The notes below the pieces were generated by a model. That model did no database searches. It saw only the letters and a list, made by a program, of their open reading frames with translations, and was not told the DNA's origin. 64,000 nucleotides of DNA from Mycolicibacterium baixiangningiae (GTDB lineage Bacteria > Actinomycetota > Actinomycetes > Mycobacteriales > Mycobacteriaceae): NCBI RefSeq assembly GCF_016313185.1, contig NZ_CP066218.1:5952001-6016000 (forward strand), given 5' to 3'. Below, piece after piece: positions 51,541-60,233 of the stretch. A program made the position numbers and the translations under genes. Numbering within the stretch: the stretch's first letter is position 1; the number at the start of each line of letters is the position of its first letter.

Positions 51541-52323
51541 TCAGGCGCGACGGCCGATTCCGGCCACCATGAGCGGCGTGCTCAGGCGGACGTCTTGTGT
51601 GAAACGGGCAGCCGTCGCCGCGGCCTCCCCGGCCGAGATCAAGCCCTCGCCGACAAGCTTGTCACGCACACTAGCGAACGAGAGCCTGAAGAAGTCGAAT
51701 CCCGGCGAGCCGGAGTCGATGATTCGAAAGCGGCCTTCTCCTCGGACGTCCGTCAGCCCCGCGTCAGCAAGGTCACCGATGACGCGTCGACCGTAATTCC
51801 TCTCAAAACCCGCTCGGGCCATGAGCTCCATAAGAGCCTCGGCGACATGGACCAACGCCCCTCCGTCGTCATCATCATCAACCAGCCCGAAGGTAGTCCA
51901 GTCCATGTCCTCGACTACCATCCAGCCCCCGTGCCGCAGCGTTGCAGCCAACCGGCCCAGAATCTGTCGACGGTCGGGAAGGTGTTCCAATACGAGGCGG
52001 GCGTGGACCAGATCGAATTCCGCATGCGGGAGTTCCTCCTGGCCGATATCCGCACGAAGCACGGTAATCCGTTCGGACTGCATGTGATCGATGAAGCGGG
52101 TGTCGATGTCAATCGCGGTCACCGCGGCGCCGCGCTCAGCTATCCACTCGACGAGCGATCCGCCACCGGCGCCGATCTCGAGGCAACGCCAACCCTCGCC
52201 GAGTCCCAGTTCGGCCATCACCTGCTTGCTCCCCGGATCCCATAGTGCTTCCATTGCCCCCAGCCGAGAGCGTTCCTCGCTGAACTCGCTGCTGAACAAG
52301 TAGCCCTGTGTTTCATTCGCCAC
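51541..52323 (-). CDS. Class I SAM-dependent methyltransferase
   Basis: A 260-residue methyltransferase. Motif I is LEIGAGGGSLVEWIAERG (about residue 50), motif II AIDIDTRF, motif III/IV HAEFDLVHARLVLEHLPDRRQIL, then GGWMVVEDMDW. An acidic loop (DDDDDGG) follows. The GTG at 52323 (ANETQGY) is taken because homology begins there; an in-frame TTG at 52350 is the alternative. Substrate unknown; the pattern is that of small-molecule or ubiquinone/menaquinone-type methyltransferases. Confidence 0.8.
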   Translation of the reverse strand: MANETQGYLFSSEFSEERSRLGAMEALWDPGSKQVMAELGLGEGWRCLEIGAGGGSLVEWIAERGAAVTAIDIDTRFIDHMQSERITVLRADIGQEELPHAEFDLVHARLVLEHLPDRRQILGRLAATLRHGGWMVVEDMDWTTFGLVDDDDDGGALVHVAEALMELMARAGFERNYGRRVIGDLADAGLTDVRGEGRFRIIDSGSPGFDFFRLSFASVRDKLVGEGLISAGEAAATAARFTQDVRLSTPLMVAGIGRRA

Positions 52324-52447
52324 AGTCCTGTGAACGATTCTGTCGAACAATCGATTCCGATTCAGCTGGTTCTATGACTACCCGGAAACGGAGGGGCTGG
52401 TGCAAGGAGTCGCTGGTTATCTGGACTAGCCGGGGGCCACCTGGACG

Positions 52448-52520
52448 TCAGACGGTGAAGCCGCCGTCGACGTTGAGGTGCGCACCGGTGATGTAACCGA
52501 ACTCCAGCCCCGCCACGAAG
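52448..52520 (-). pseudogene. SDR 3'-end remnant
   Basis: The minus strand reads FVAGLEFGYITGAHLNVDGGFTV then TGA. The last 16 residues are identical to the C-terminus of the SDR at 21434-22180. Nothing else of the gene remains. Confidence 0.7.
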
Positions 52521-52680
52521 GGCCCGCGGGAGTTCGATCCCGACCAGGTCGAGGACGCGGCGATGAGTTGTTTTGGCAACACGGCTTCGCTGGCGTGCCC
52601 ATCTGCGACCTCACGGCCGCGACGGGCGTCAGTCGTCGGAGCATCTAGGCCGAGTTCGGCTCCAAGGTGAACCTGGCTAC
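52521..52680 (+). pseudogene. TetR 5'-end remnant
   Basis: The plus strand reads PREFDPDQVEDAAM, then after a frameshift ELFWQHGFAGVPICDLTAATGVSRRSI, a TAG stop, and AEFGSKVNL. This is the N-terminal HTH region of a TetR closely resembling the regulator at 20727-21317. It abuts the SDR remnant, so the pair is a collapsed copy of the 20.7-22.2 kb TetR/SDR module. Confidence 0.75.
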
Positions 52681-53868
52681 CTAGCCGAGGGCCACCAACT
52701 TGTCGACGGCGCTGGGGCTGAGCACCTCTTCGAGCACCATGGTCGCCGTGCCGACCACGGCCGAGTGCCCGGCGTGGGCGGCCTGTACGACCTCGAGTTC
52801 GCGAGTGGACATCGCGGTCGCGTTGCGGTACAGGGTTTCTCGGAGTCCAGCGACGAAAATCTCGTAGGCCCCCGCTAGATCGCCGGCGATGACGAGCACC
52901 TTCGGGTTGAGCAGGTTGACCGCCGCGGCGACGACTTCGCCTATGTGCCTGCCACTGTCGCGGATCATGCGGCGGACCTCCGGATCGCCGGCGTGCGCGA
53001 GTTCGACGACGTCGCGCATGTGCCGCACCGAGTACCCACGCTGCTGTAGCGCGTGCACCACCGCCCAGCCCGCCGCGATCGCCTCGAGGCAGCCCGTGTC
53101 ACCGCACCGGCACGAAAGTCCCGCTGCCGCAGGGGTCTTGTTGTGGCCGAACTCGCCCGCCGCCTGGGAGGCACCCCGCTGCAGCGCGCCGCCGGCGATG
53201 ATGCCGGCGCCCAACCCCGTCGAGAGCTTCAGGACCAGCAGGTCGTCGATGCGCTCCAGTTCGCCGCCACGCTCACCGAGGGCGATGGCGTTGGCGTCGT
53301 TGTCCAGCAGGACCGGGGCGTTGGAGAGTCCCTCGAAGTACGGCCGCAACCTGACGCCGTCCCAGCCGCGCAAGATCGGCGAGTCCCGGCTGCAACCCCG
53401 TTCACGGTCGACGGGCCCTGGCAGGCTCACGCCGATGCCGTACACCGGCACGTCCGCGTGATCGGCAAGGAGCACGTCGAGCTGCTTGACCACATCGGGC
53501 AGCAGGTCGTCGGGGCCGAGTGCGACCTCTTGGTCAATGTCCGCGGTGGCGACGATCTCACCGGCGAGGTTGCAGACCGCCATGCGTGTGCGGCTGATCC
53601 CAATCGCGACGCACAGCACGATGCCTGCGTCCGCGTCGAAACTCAGCGTGGTGGCGGGCCGTCCCCCGGTCGAGGGCGCACGCTCGGCCTCCGCGACCAG
53701 CCCGAGTTCCAGGAGCGTGGCCACGCGGGCCGTCACCGCCGTGCGCGACAGCGACGTCCTCGCCACCAGTTCCGCGCGCGTGGTGACCCGCAGTTCACGG
53801 ATCAGGGCGAACACTTCGCCGACGCTCGTCACCCCTCGATTCAACCCCACCGACGTAAGCTTCGCCAC
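52681..53868 (-). CDS. ROK-family transcriptional regulator
   Basis: A 395-residue NagC/XylR-type repressor. An N-terminal MarR-like wHTH (TTRAELVARTSLSRTAVTARVATLLELGLV, about residues 29-60) is followed by the ROK sugar-kinase-like domain with LKLSTGLGAGIIAGGAL, GEFGHNKT and the zinc motif CRCGDTGCLEA. Ligand is probably a sugar or sugar derivative. GTG start at 53868, inside an inverted repeat that may be its own operator. Divergent from an MFS exporter, its likely target. Confidence 0.87.
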   Translation of the reverse strand: MAKLTSVGLNRGVTSVGEVFALIRELRVTTRAELVARTSLSRTAVTARVATLLELGLVAEAERAPSTGGRPATTLSFDADAGIVLCVAIGISRTRMAVCNLAGEIVATADIDQEVALGPDDLLPDVVKQLDVLLADHADVPVYGIGVSLPGPVDRERGCSRDSPILRGWDGVRLRPYFEGLSNAPVLLDNDANAIALGERGGELERIDDLLVLKLSTGLGAGIIAGGALQRGASQAAGEFGHNKTPAAAGLSCRCGDTGCLEAIAAGWAVVHALQQRGYSVRHMRDVVELAHAGDPEVRRMIRDSGRHIGEVVAAAVNLLNPKVLVIAGDLAGAYEIFVAGLRETLYRNATAMSTRELEVVQAAHAGHSAVVGTATMVLEEVLSPSAVDKLVALG

Positions 53869-53891
53869 TTTCGCCCGTCAAGGACGAAAGT
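53867..53891. promoter_or_regulatory. Inverted repeat in the ROK/MFS divergent promoter
   Basis: ACTTTCG (53867-53873) and CGAAAGT (53885-53891) are perfect inverted repeats 11 bp apart, overlapping the ROK start codon. A TTGACA (-35-like) element follows toward the MFS gene. A plausible ROK operator. Confidence 0.55.
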
Positions 53892-53930
53892 TTGTTGTTG
53901 ACATGCATAAGTAGGTCTACCGTCGAGACC

Positions 53931-55172
53931 ATGACCCGAGCCCTGTCGCGCCCGTCTGGACCCATGTCCGTCGTGGCACCCGACCCGACCGTCCGGTGGC
54001 TCGCCGTGATGGCACTCGCCCTGGGCGGGTTCGGCATCGGCACCACCGAGTTCGTCGCGATGGGCCTGCTCCCCGACATCGCAGCCAGCTTGCGCATCAC
54101 CGAACCGGTCGCCGGCCACGTCATCTCCGCTTACGCCCTGGGCGTCGTCATCGGCGCGCCCCTGATTGCCGCGCTCACCGCGCGCATGCCGCGCAAGACA
54201 CTGCTGCTCGGGCTGATGGTCCTGTTCACCGTCGCCAACCTGGCCAGCATGTTCGCCCCGTCCTACGCCACGCTCATGGCGGCGCGCTTCATCGCCGGCC
54301 TGCCACACGGGGCGTTCTTCGGGATCGCAGCCCTGGTGGCCGCACACCTGATGGGCCCGCGTAACCGGGCCAAGGCCGCCGCCTACGTGCTGAGCGGACT
54401 CACCGTGGCGACCGTCCTCGGCGTGCCCGTGGCGTCGTGGCTCGGGCAACACTTCGGGTGGCGCAGCGCCTTCGCGTTGGTCGTCGCCGTCGGCGCCATC
54501 ACGCTGGCCGCGATCTGGTTTTGGCTGCCCGACATGCGCGGTATGCACGTGACAAGTCCTCTCACCGAGCTCGGCGCACTCAAGCGAATACAGGTCTGGC
54601 TCGCCCTGCTGGTGGGGATGGTCGGTTTCGGCGGCATGTTCGCGGTGTACACCTATGTGTCGACCACGCTGACCGACGTCGCCGGAGTGTCACGCGGCCT
54701 GATCCCGTTGGGCCTCATGGCGTTTGGTTTGGGCATGGTTATCGGCAACCTGGTGGGTGGCCGCATGGCCGACGTCTCGGTGGTCCGCGGCCTCTACGCG
54801 TCGCTGACGTCCCTGGGCATCGTGCTGGCGCTGTTCGTCTTCGCCGCCCACAACCCGTGGACGGCCATGCTCGGCCTGTTCTTCATCGGCGCGACCGGTT
54901 CGTCGATCGGGCCCGCCCTGCAGACCCGGTTGATGGACGTTGCGCACGACGCACAGACCTTGGCGGCCGCGCTCAACCACTCCGCGCTCAACATCGCCAA
55001 CGCGGCAGGCGCCTGGATCGGCGGCATGGTGATCTCCGCGGGTCTCGGCTACACGGCACCTGCCGCAGCGGGCGCGGCGCTCACGCTCGCAGGTCTGGTC
55101 GTGCTGACCGTGTCGGTGCTTCTGCAGCGATGGACCGACCGCCGACTCAATGCGCCGACGGATGGACGGTGA
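53931..55172 (+). CDS. DHA1-family MFS efflux permease (AraJ/YdhP-like)
   Basis: A 413-residue twelve-helix transporter. ALALGGFGIGTTEFVAMGLLPDIA is the DHA1 signature of the sugar-efflux/AraJ group, ARFIAGLPHGAFFGIAALVAA is motif-C-like, and LQTRLMDVAHDAQTLAAALNHSALNIANAAGAWIGG is the conserved helix 10-11 region. Exports a sugar, arabinoside or drug. ROK control from the divergent gene favours a sugar-like inducer. Confidence 0.87.
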   Translation: MTRALSRPSGPMSVVAPDPTVRWLAVMALALGGFGIGTTEFVAMGLLPDIAASLRITEPVAGHVISAYALGVVIGAPLIAALTARMPRKTLLLGLMVLFTVANLASMFAPSYATLMAARFIAGLPHGAFFGIAALVAAHLMGPRNRAKAAAYVLSGLTVATVLGVPVASWLGQHFGWRSAFALVVAVGAITLAAIWFWLPDMRGMHVTSPLTELGALKRIQVWLALLVGMVGFGGMFAVYTYVSTTLTDVAGVSRGLIPLGLMAFGLGMVIGNLVGGRMADVSVVRGLYASLTSLGIVLALFVFAAHNPWTAMLGLFFIGATGSSIGPALQTRLMDVAHDAQTLAAALNHSALNIANAAGAWIGGMVISAGLGYTAPAAAGAALTLAGLVVLTVSVLLQRWTDRRLNAPTDGR

Positions 55173-55193
55173 CGGATCCGGGTGTGGCGCTGA

Positions 55194-55697
55194 TCAGCAG
55201 TGCGAACCGGAGTCGTCGTCGGCAAGGCACGGGTGACTATTGGCCGGTGGCGAACACGCCGCTGTTTCTCCAACGGCACGGATCAGCAACCGGTACAACA
55301 CCGCGTGCTCGTCGTCATCGAGCGTGCTGAGCATCTGCCGCTCCACATCGAGGAGCACGCCTTCGACCTCGCCGAGACGGGCCGCCCCGGTGGCGGTCAA
55401 AGCGACAGTGTGCCGGCGGCGGTCCTGGGGCGAGCGTCGGCGCTCGATGAGTTCGGCGGCCTCGAGTTCGTTGAGCAGTCCGACCACATTCGTCGGGTCG
55501 ATCCTGAGCATCCCGGCGAGATCGGATTGCGGCCGTTCGCCGAAGTCCCGCAGCAGCGTCAGGGCGACCACGTGACGCGCGCGCAGGCCGAATTGCTCGA
55601 TCTCCGACTCCGACGCCGCCCGTAAGCGGCGGGCCAGGTGTTCCAGGAGTGGGCCGACCAGCTGCCAGTTCGGCGAGACGATGGGCAACTCGGTCAC
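55194..55697 (-). CDS. MarR-family regulator of the azoreductase
   Basis: A 167-residue MarR protein: ARHVVALTLLRDFGERPQSDLAGMLRIDPTNVVGLLNELEAAELIERRRSPQDRRRHTVALTATG is the winged helix. GTG start at 55697. It is divergent from an azoreductase with a perfect palindromic operator between the two. It may sense quinones or oxidants; the Cys residues near the C-terminus (ACS, PCL, SHC) could be redox-active. Confidence 0.86.
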   Translation of the reverse strand: MTELPIVSPNWQLVGPLLEHLARRLRAASESEIEQFGLRARHVVALTLLRDFGERPQSDLAGMLRIDPTNVVGLLNELEAAELIERRRSPQDRRRHTVALTATGAARLGEVEGVLLDVERQMLSTLDDDEHAVLYRLLIRAVGETAACSPPANSHPCLADDDSGSHC

Positions 55698-55738
55698 AGG
55701 GCCGAGTCTAGGGGAATGGATCAGCGGTCGATTTGGTA

Positions 55739-55767
55739 TAGATAGTTTGCGTACGACAAACTATCTA
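55739..55767. promoter_or_regulatory. MarR-type operator of the azoreductase gene
   Basis: TAGATAGTTTG (55739-55749) and CAAACTATCTA (55757-55767) are perfect 11-bp inverted repeats around a 7-bp spacer (CGTACGA). The site ends 14 bp before the azoR start and overlaps its ribosome-site region, so bound regulator would block azoR expression. Confidence 0.75.
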
Positions 55768-55780
55768 TGGAGGATCTGCC

Positions 55781-56425
55781 ATGTCCAACCTGTTGCACAT
55801 CGACACGTCGATCCAAGCCGAGCGATCGGTCACCCGGCAACTGACGGCCAGGGCGGCAGCCCGCTGGCGTGCCGCCAATCCGGCGGGCACCGTGACCTAC
55901 CGGGATATCGGCAGCAACCCGGTGCCGCATCTGGACACCGCCGGTGGATCGGCGGCCGCGGTCCCGCCGCAGGACCACACCCCCGCGCAGGCCGCCGCGT
56001 ACGCGCGCAGCGTCGCGATGATCGACGAGATCAAGCGGGCGGACACGGTGCTGCTGGGCCTGCCGCTCTACAACTTCGGCCCACCAAGTGTGGTCAAGGC
56101 GTGGGTCGACCGCATCGTCGTTCCCGGCGTCTCGTTCGATCCGGCAACTCACCAGGGCCTGCTCGCCGGTACTGAGTTGATCGTGCTTGCCGCCCGCGGT
56201 GGCGGGTACGGCACCGGAACCCCGCGTGAGGGTTGGGATCACGCCGAACCCTGGCTGCCGCACGGTCTTTCGCTGACGGGGCTGGTACCTCGGTTCATCA
56301 CCGCGGAGCTGACAATGGCCGCGGACAACCCCGCGATGGCCGAACTGCGCCCGCTGGCGGCCCAGAGTCTGGCCGATGCCGAGGCAGAGATCGACACACT
56401 GTGGGCGGCACGCATGAGCGCGTGA
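55781..56425 (+). CDS. azoR: FMN-dependent NADH-azoreductase
   Basis: A 214-residue flavodoxin-like quinone/azo reductase. LLHIDTSIQAERSVTRQLTARAA is the N-terminal FMN phosphate loop (SxxxSxS type), LLGLPLYNFGPPSVVKAWVDRIVVPGVSF is the isoalloxazine-binding signature, and LAARGGGYG follows. It reduces quinones and azo compounds by two electrons. GGAGG lies 8 nt before the ATG. Controlled by the divergent MarR gene through the palindrome. Confidence 0.9.
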   Translation: MSNLLHIDTSIQAERSVTRQLTARAAARWRAANPAGTVTYRDIGSNPVPHLDTAGGSAAAVPPQDHTPAQAAAYARSVAMIDEIKRADTVLLGLPLYNFGPPSVVKAWVDRIVVPGVSFDPATHQGLLAGTELIVLAARGGGYGTGTPREGWDHAEPWLPHGLSLTGLVPRFITAELTMAADNPAMAELRPLAAQSLADAEAEIDTLWAARMSA

Positions 56426-56486
56426 AACGCCGGGTGGTGTCCAAGCCCGGTCGGGCCGACGGCGTTCGGCAGGGTTGCGATTCGAA

Positions 56487-57125
56487 TCAGTCGGTCGGTT
56501 CGTCGATGTCACGAAGGCCGCGGAGCAGCAGAGTGATCATGTGTTCGTAGGTGTCACTGGGGTTGTCGGTGCGACCGATGTTGGCGTGTTCGATTGTGAT
56601 CGCGCCGTGCAGGGCATTCCAGACGATCTGTGCGGCCTCTGTGGCGTTGCGGTTTCCCCGAGAAATCGCGTGTGAGGGGTTGAGGTCCTCCACCGCATCG
56701 ACGAGATATCCGAACGCTTCATTGCCTCGGTCGGACGCCTCCTGTGATTCGGGAAGCTTGACGGGGCTGCCGATCGAGAAGATCAAGGCGTAGCGTTCGG
56801 GATGCGTGAGGGCGAACGTTCGGTAGCCGCAGCATATCTGGCGGAATCGCTGCTCCGGGGTGAGGTCGGCCGGCGCGACCAGCGACCCAGCGAGTTCGGC
56901 GAAGGCGCGGCCTGCCAACACGACGAGAAGGCCGTCGCGGCTGCCGAACCGGTTGTAGACACTCATCGGCGCGACGGCGGCCTCGCGGGCTACGGCCCGG
57001 ATGGTGACGCCGCGCTGGCCGTCCCGATCGAGGACAGTCTGTGCAGCCTGCAGCAAGGCAGGTGCCACCTGGTCGCTGGCCGTTCGGTGCCGGGTGGGCG
57101 TCTGCTGAGATTGTCGGGCGTTCAC
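56487..57125 (-). CDS. TetR-family regulator in operon with a GPH transporter
   Basis: A 212-residue TetR protein: LLQAAQTVLDRDGQRGVTIRAVAREAAVAPMSVYNRFGSRDGLLVVLAG is the HTH, and FALTHPERYALIFSIG marks a TetR_C WHG-type ligand domain. GTG start at 57125 overlaps the transporter stop (GTGA), so regulator and transporter are co-translated. Confidence 0.85.
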   Translation of the reverse strand: MNARQSQQTPTRHRTASDQVAPALLQAAQTVLDRDGQRGVTIRAVAREAAVAPMSVYNRFGSRDGLLVVLAGRAFAELAGSLVAPADLTPEQRFRQICCGYRTFALTHPERYALIFSIGSPVKLPESQEASDRGNEAFGYLVDAVEDLNPSHAISRGNRNATEAAQIVWNALHGAITIEHANIGRTDNPSDTYEHMITLLLRGLRDIDEPTD

Positions 57126-58558
57126 GACGTGGGCTCCAAGGCTTGATCGACGGCGGTTGTTGATTCTGTGGTGCCGTCGCGTCCGTCCCGGCCGTCCCGA
57201 CGCAACACCACGTTCACGGCCAGCAGTGCCAGGATGGACACGCCGCCTATCGCCGCGACGATTCCGATTTGGGCAGTCATCGTTTGAGTCCCGTCTTGAC
57301 CTGGTTGGTACGAGTGATAGCCGAACGCGGACAAGACAAGTGCATAGAGGCCGGCGCCGAGACTCCCCGATACGGTTTCGGCGGCATTCGCCGCGCCGGT
57401 GAGAAGGCCGGCCCTCCGCAGGCCTGAAGTGGCCGCCTCCCGGGCCACCGCGTCAGCCAGCATGGCCAGCGGCAGCATCGACGTGCCGGCGAAGCCCACG
57501 CCAAGGACAACGGTCGCGCACAGCGTTGCAATCAAACGGCTTTCGGGCGGAGTGAAGGGCAAGGCCAGCAAGACCGCCGCCCCGGCTGCGAAAACGATGC
57601 TCGCCCATCTCAAAGCCGTGCGCTTGGTGTGGCGATTGGCGATGCGCGACCACAACGGCATCGTCAACAGCATGGGGACGATCACGGAAATGAATACGTA
57701 TGTCGTTGCATCGGGGGAACCGACGACATGATCGGCGATGTAGGGGACCGACGCCAAAGACGTGGCGGCGGCCGCCTCGCACAGGATCACGACGATCAGT
57801 ACCGTGCGCAAGGCAGGGTTGCTGCGCACCAGACGCGCCGCGTCACGCAACGATCCCGTCTCGCTGACAGCGGTGGCGCGCTGCGCGGACCGACGTGCAC
57901 CGAGGAACACCGCCACAGTCACAGCCAGCACGATCAACGCTGCCATGAACAGCGCCATGAGCCGGTATCCCTCGGTACCGCCGCCCTGCCACTCGACAAT
58001 GGTCGGTGCCAGGCCGCCGGCGATCAGGATGCCGATCGCCTGAAAAGCGACCCGCCACGACATCATTGTGGTGCGCGCCTTGTCAGTGATCCCGATCTCG
58101 GCCGGCAGGGTTGACCATGGGACCGCAAACATCGCGAAGCACACCCCGCCGGCGGCGAAGGCACACCCCACCCATATCGCGGCGGCGTTGCCGAGCCAGG
58201 GTGACCAGAACAGCAGTACGAATGTGAGTGGCAACAACAGGCCACCCGCCACCATCCAAGGTCGTCGCGGCCCCCAGCGCGTGGTCGTCCTGTCCGAGAG
58301 TCGTCCCACCATGGGGTTACTCAGCAGGTCCAACAGGCGCGGCACCGCGACGACTAAACCCGCCAGTCCCGCGGCCACACCCAGCGTGTCGGTCAGGTAG
58401 TACAGCAGCACCAGACCCGGGACGGTGGTGAAGATCGCGCTGCTCAACCCACCCGCACCGAAAGCGGCCTGCTCAGCAGGCGACGGGGGCCGCCGAACAG
58501 CATCGGACGGCCCCGCCGCCTGGTTCTCGGCTCGCTTCGGCGTCACCTTGAACCACAT
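57122..58558 (-). CDS. GPH-family (glycoside-pentoside-hexuronide) symporter
   Basis: A 478-residue MFS protein of the GPH/MFS_2 class: AAFGAGGLSSAIFTTVPGLVLLYYLTDTLGV, then DLLSNPMVGRLSDRTTTRWGPRRPWMV, the hallmark loop. Twelve helices. It likely imports a sugar or uronide with cations; mycobacterial homologues of unknown cargo are common. Start chosen at the ATG 58558; an ATG at 58609 is possible. The short repeat GAACGCCGTTC just upstream (58581-58591) may be the TetR operator. Confidence 0.8.
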   Translation of the reverse strand: MWFKVTPKRAENQAAGPSDAVRRPPSPAEQAAFGAGGLSSAIFTTVPGLVLLYYLTDTLGVAAGLAGLVVAVPRLLDLLSNPMVGRLSDRTTTRWGPRRPWMVAGGLLLPLTFVLLFWSPWLGNAAAIWVGCAFAAGGVCFAMFAVPWSTLPAEIGITDKARTTMMSWRVAFQAIGILIAGGLAPTIVEWQGGGTEGYRLMALFMAALIVLAVTVAVFLGARRSAQRATAVSETGSLRDAARLVRSNPALRTVLIVVILCEAAAATSLASVPYIADHVVGSPDATTYVFISVIVPMLLTMPLWSRIANRHTKRTALRWASIVFAAGAAVLLALPFTPPESRLIATLCATVVLGVGFAGTSMLPLAMLADAVAREAATSGLRRAGLLTGAANAAETVSGSLGAGLYALVLSAFGYHSYQPGQDGTQTMTAQIGIVAAIGGVSILALLAVNVVLRRDGRDGRDGTTESTTAVDQALEPTS

Positions 58559-58731
58559 CCTTCGACGAAGATAACTAATGAACGCCGTTCCATAAGTGCG
58601 ATATAGCACAGTGTTACATGGAGTCCGGCGATGCGCTAGTAGTTGGTGACCGCCACGCGCTCGCCACTGGCGGCCCTCCTGTCACAGCATCGTTCAAGCT
58701 GCGCAGGGAGTGCGGGGACGGTTCGGCATCC

Positions 58732-58821
58732 ATGGATGCCCACTCCTCAGCGCACTCGATGATCCCCTTCGGCGGGGTGAACAAATCGGGCTACGGCGTG
58801 GAGTTCGGCGTCGAGGGTTTT
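58732..58821 (+). pseudogene. Aldehyde dehydrogenase C-terminal remnant
   Basis: The frame reads MDAHSSAHSMIPFGGVNKSGYGVEFGVEGF, matching the end of NAD-dependent aldehyde dehydrogenases (PFGG.K.SG.G.E.G). No catalytic Cys/Glu part is present. The remaining parts of 58610-59035 show no other recognisable gene. Confidence 0.65.
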
Positions 58822-59035
58822 GCAAGCGGTTTCAGTGCCGCGAGTCATCAACGGGTGAACAGGCACACCCGCCGGAGTCCACACTTCCAGGTCGCCGGTT
58901 CAGGTCCGGTGATTAGCTCAACCGAGGAGATCGACTGCGAGTCTCAGCACGAATCTCACGGTCTCTCTTCCGTGTTGCACCGCTAAGCATCTGTTTGCCC
59001 GCGAGTACTCGCGGTGGAGGTGTCCTGTCTGCCGG

Positions 59036-60088
59036 TCAACGCTTTCCTTTCGACGCCGTCGGATCGGTGGAGCTGCGGACCACCAGTCGCGAGCCCAGCG
59101 ACGCGCGGATGGTCTGAGTGGTGGCCTTGCCCTCGATGGCCTGCGCCAGCAGCCGTACCCCCTCGGCGGCGATGTCGGTCAGCGGTTGCGCGACGGTGGT
59201 CAGCGGCGGCGTGCTCAGCGCCGCGAACGGGATGTCGTCGAATCCGGTCACCGCCACTTCGCCCGGCACCTCGACACCCGCCTCCCGGCAGGCCTGCAGG
59301 ACACCGAGTGCGATCAGGTCGTTGCCGCACACGATCGCGCCCGGCCGACGTCGCGAGCGCAGGATCTGGGCCCCCGCCCGCTGCCCCCATTCAACGGAGT
59401 ACTCCCCCAGCAGGACCGATGCGGTGTCGATGCCGATCCCCTGTGCCTGAGCGTGTTTCAGCAGGCCGGCTTGGCGTGACTCGGTGGAGGAATCGGTGGG
59501 CGCCGCGCTGACAAACGCCGCACTGCCGACCCCCAGCTCGGCGAGGTGACCCACGATCAGCGATTCGGCGAAGTCGTCGTCGATGCCCACCCAGTCGGTG
59601 TCGGTGTCCCGGGCCCGCCGGTCGATCTGGACGACGGGCACGCGGGCCGCCGCCGCTCGCACGGCCGCACCGCTGTCGACCTCGTTCGCGGGGCTGATGA
59701 TCACCCCGTCGACACGTCGATTGATCAGCGAGGCAAGACGATCCGCCTCGATGCGCGGATCCGATTGTGCGTCGCACAACAGCATCTGCCAACCGCGTTG
59801 GGCTAGCACGCGGTCCACGTTCTTCACCAGCGACGTGAAGAACGGGTTGGCGATATCGGGGACCACCATTCCGATGGTGTCGGTGCGGCTACGCCGCAGT
59901 GAACTGGCGATGCCGTTGCTGGAATAGCCCAGCTCGGCCACCGCGTCATCGATGCGGCGCGCCAGCTCCGGCGACACCGGCCGGGTCCCGGACAGCGCAC
60001 GGGACACCGTCGCCGTCGACACTCCGGCATGCTCGGCGACCTGCCTGATTGTCGGACGCACAGCCCCCCTTGCGGTCGATCGCCCCAT
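59036..60088 (-). CDS. LacI-family repressor
   Basis: A 350-residue LacI/GalR regulator. The N-terminal HTH and hinge read TIRQVAEHAGVSTATVSRALSG...VAELGYSSNGIASSLRR. The periplasmic-binding-like core has TIGMVVPDIANPFFTSLV, GVIISPANE and AVTGFDDIPFAALSTPPLTTV. The ATG at 60088 follows AGGAGC. It is divergent from the ABC uptake operon, with two LacI-type palindromes in the gap, one of them just before that operon. Confidence 0.9.
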   Translation of the reverse strand: MGRSTARGAVRPTIRQVAEHAGVSTATVSRALSGTRPVSPELARRIDDAVAELGYSSNGIASSLRRSRTDTIGMVVPDIANPFFTSLVKNVDRVLAQRGWQMLLCDAQSDPRIEADRLASLINRRVDGVIISPANEVDSGAAVRAAAARVPVVQIDRRARDTDTDWVGIDDDFAESLIVGHLAELGVGSAAFVSAAPTDSSTESRQAGLLKHAQAQGIGIDTASVLLGEYSVEWGQRAGAQILRSRRRPGAIVCGNDLIALGVLQACREAGVEVPGEVAVTGFDDIPFAALSTPPLTTVAQPLTDIAAEGVRLLAQAIEGKATTQTIRASLGSRLVVRSSTDPTASKGKR

Positions 60089-60126
60089 GCGAATGCTCCT
60101 AGTGTGTAACACGAAGGGCGCCGCTA

Positions 60127-60140
60127 GGCAATCGTTTACA
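60127..60140. promoter_or_regulatory. Secondary LacI-type half-conserved palindrome
   Basis: GGCAATCGTTTACA matches the strong site at 60205 in 11 of 14 positions. The centres are 78 bp apart, which would permit repression by looping across the divergent promoters. Confidence 0.5.
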
Positions 60141-60204
60141 TTCCTGAAACTGCTGGCCCTTGACCCGTGATCATCGGGGGTGCTTTGGTGGTCGACACCA
60201 GCTT

Positions 60205-60218
60205 TGTAATCGATTACA
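60205..60218. promoter_or_regulatory. LacI-family operator of the ABC uptake operon
   Basis: TGTAATCGATTACA is a perfect 14-bp palindrome with the central CG typical of LacI/GalR sites, ending 15 bp before the first ATG of the operon and adjacent to its ribosome site. Confidence 0.8.
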
Positions 60219-60233
60219 CAATCGAGGAGACGC

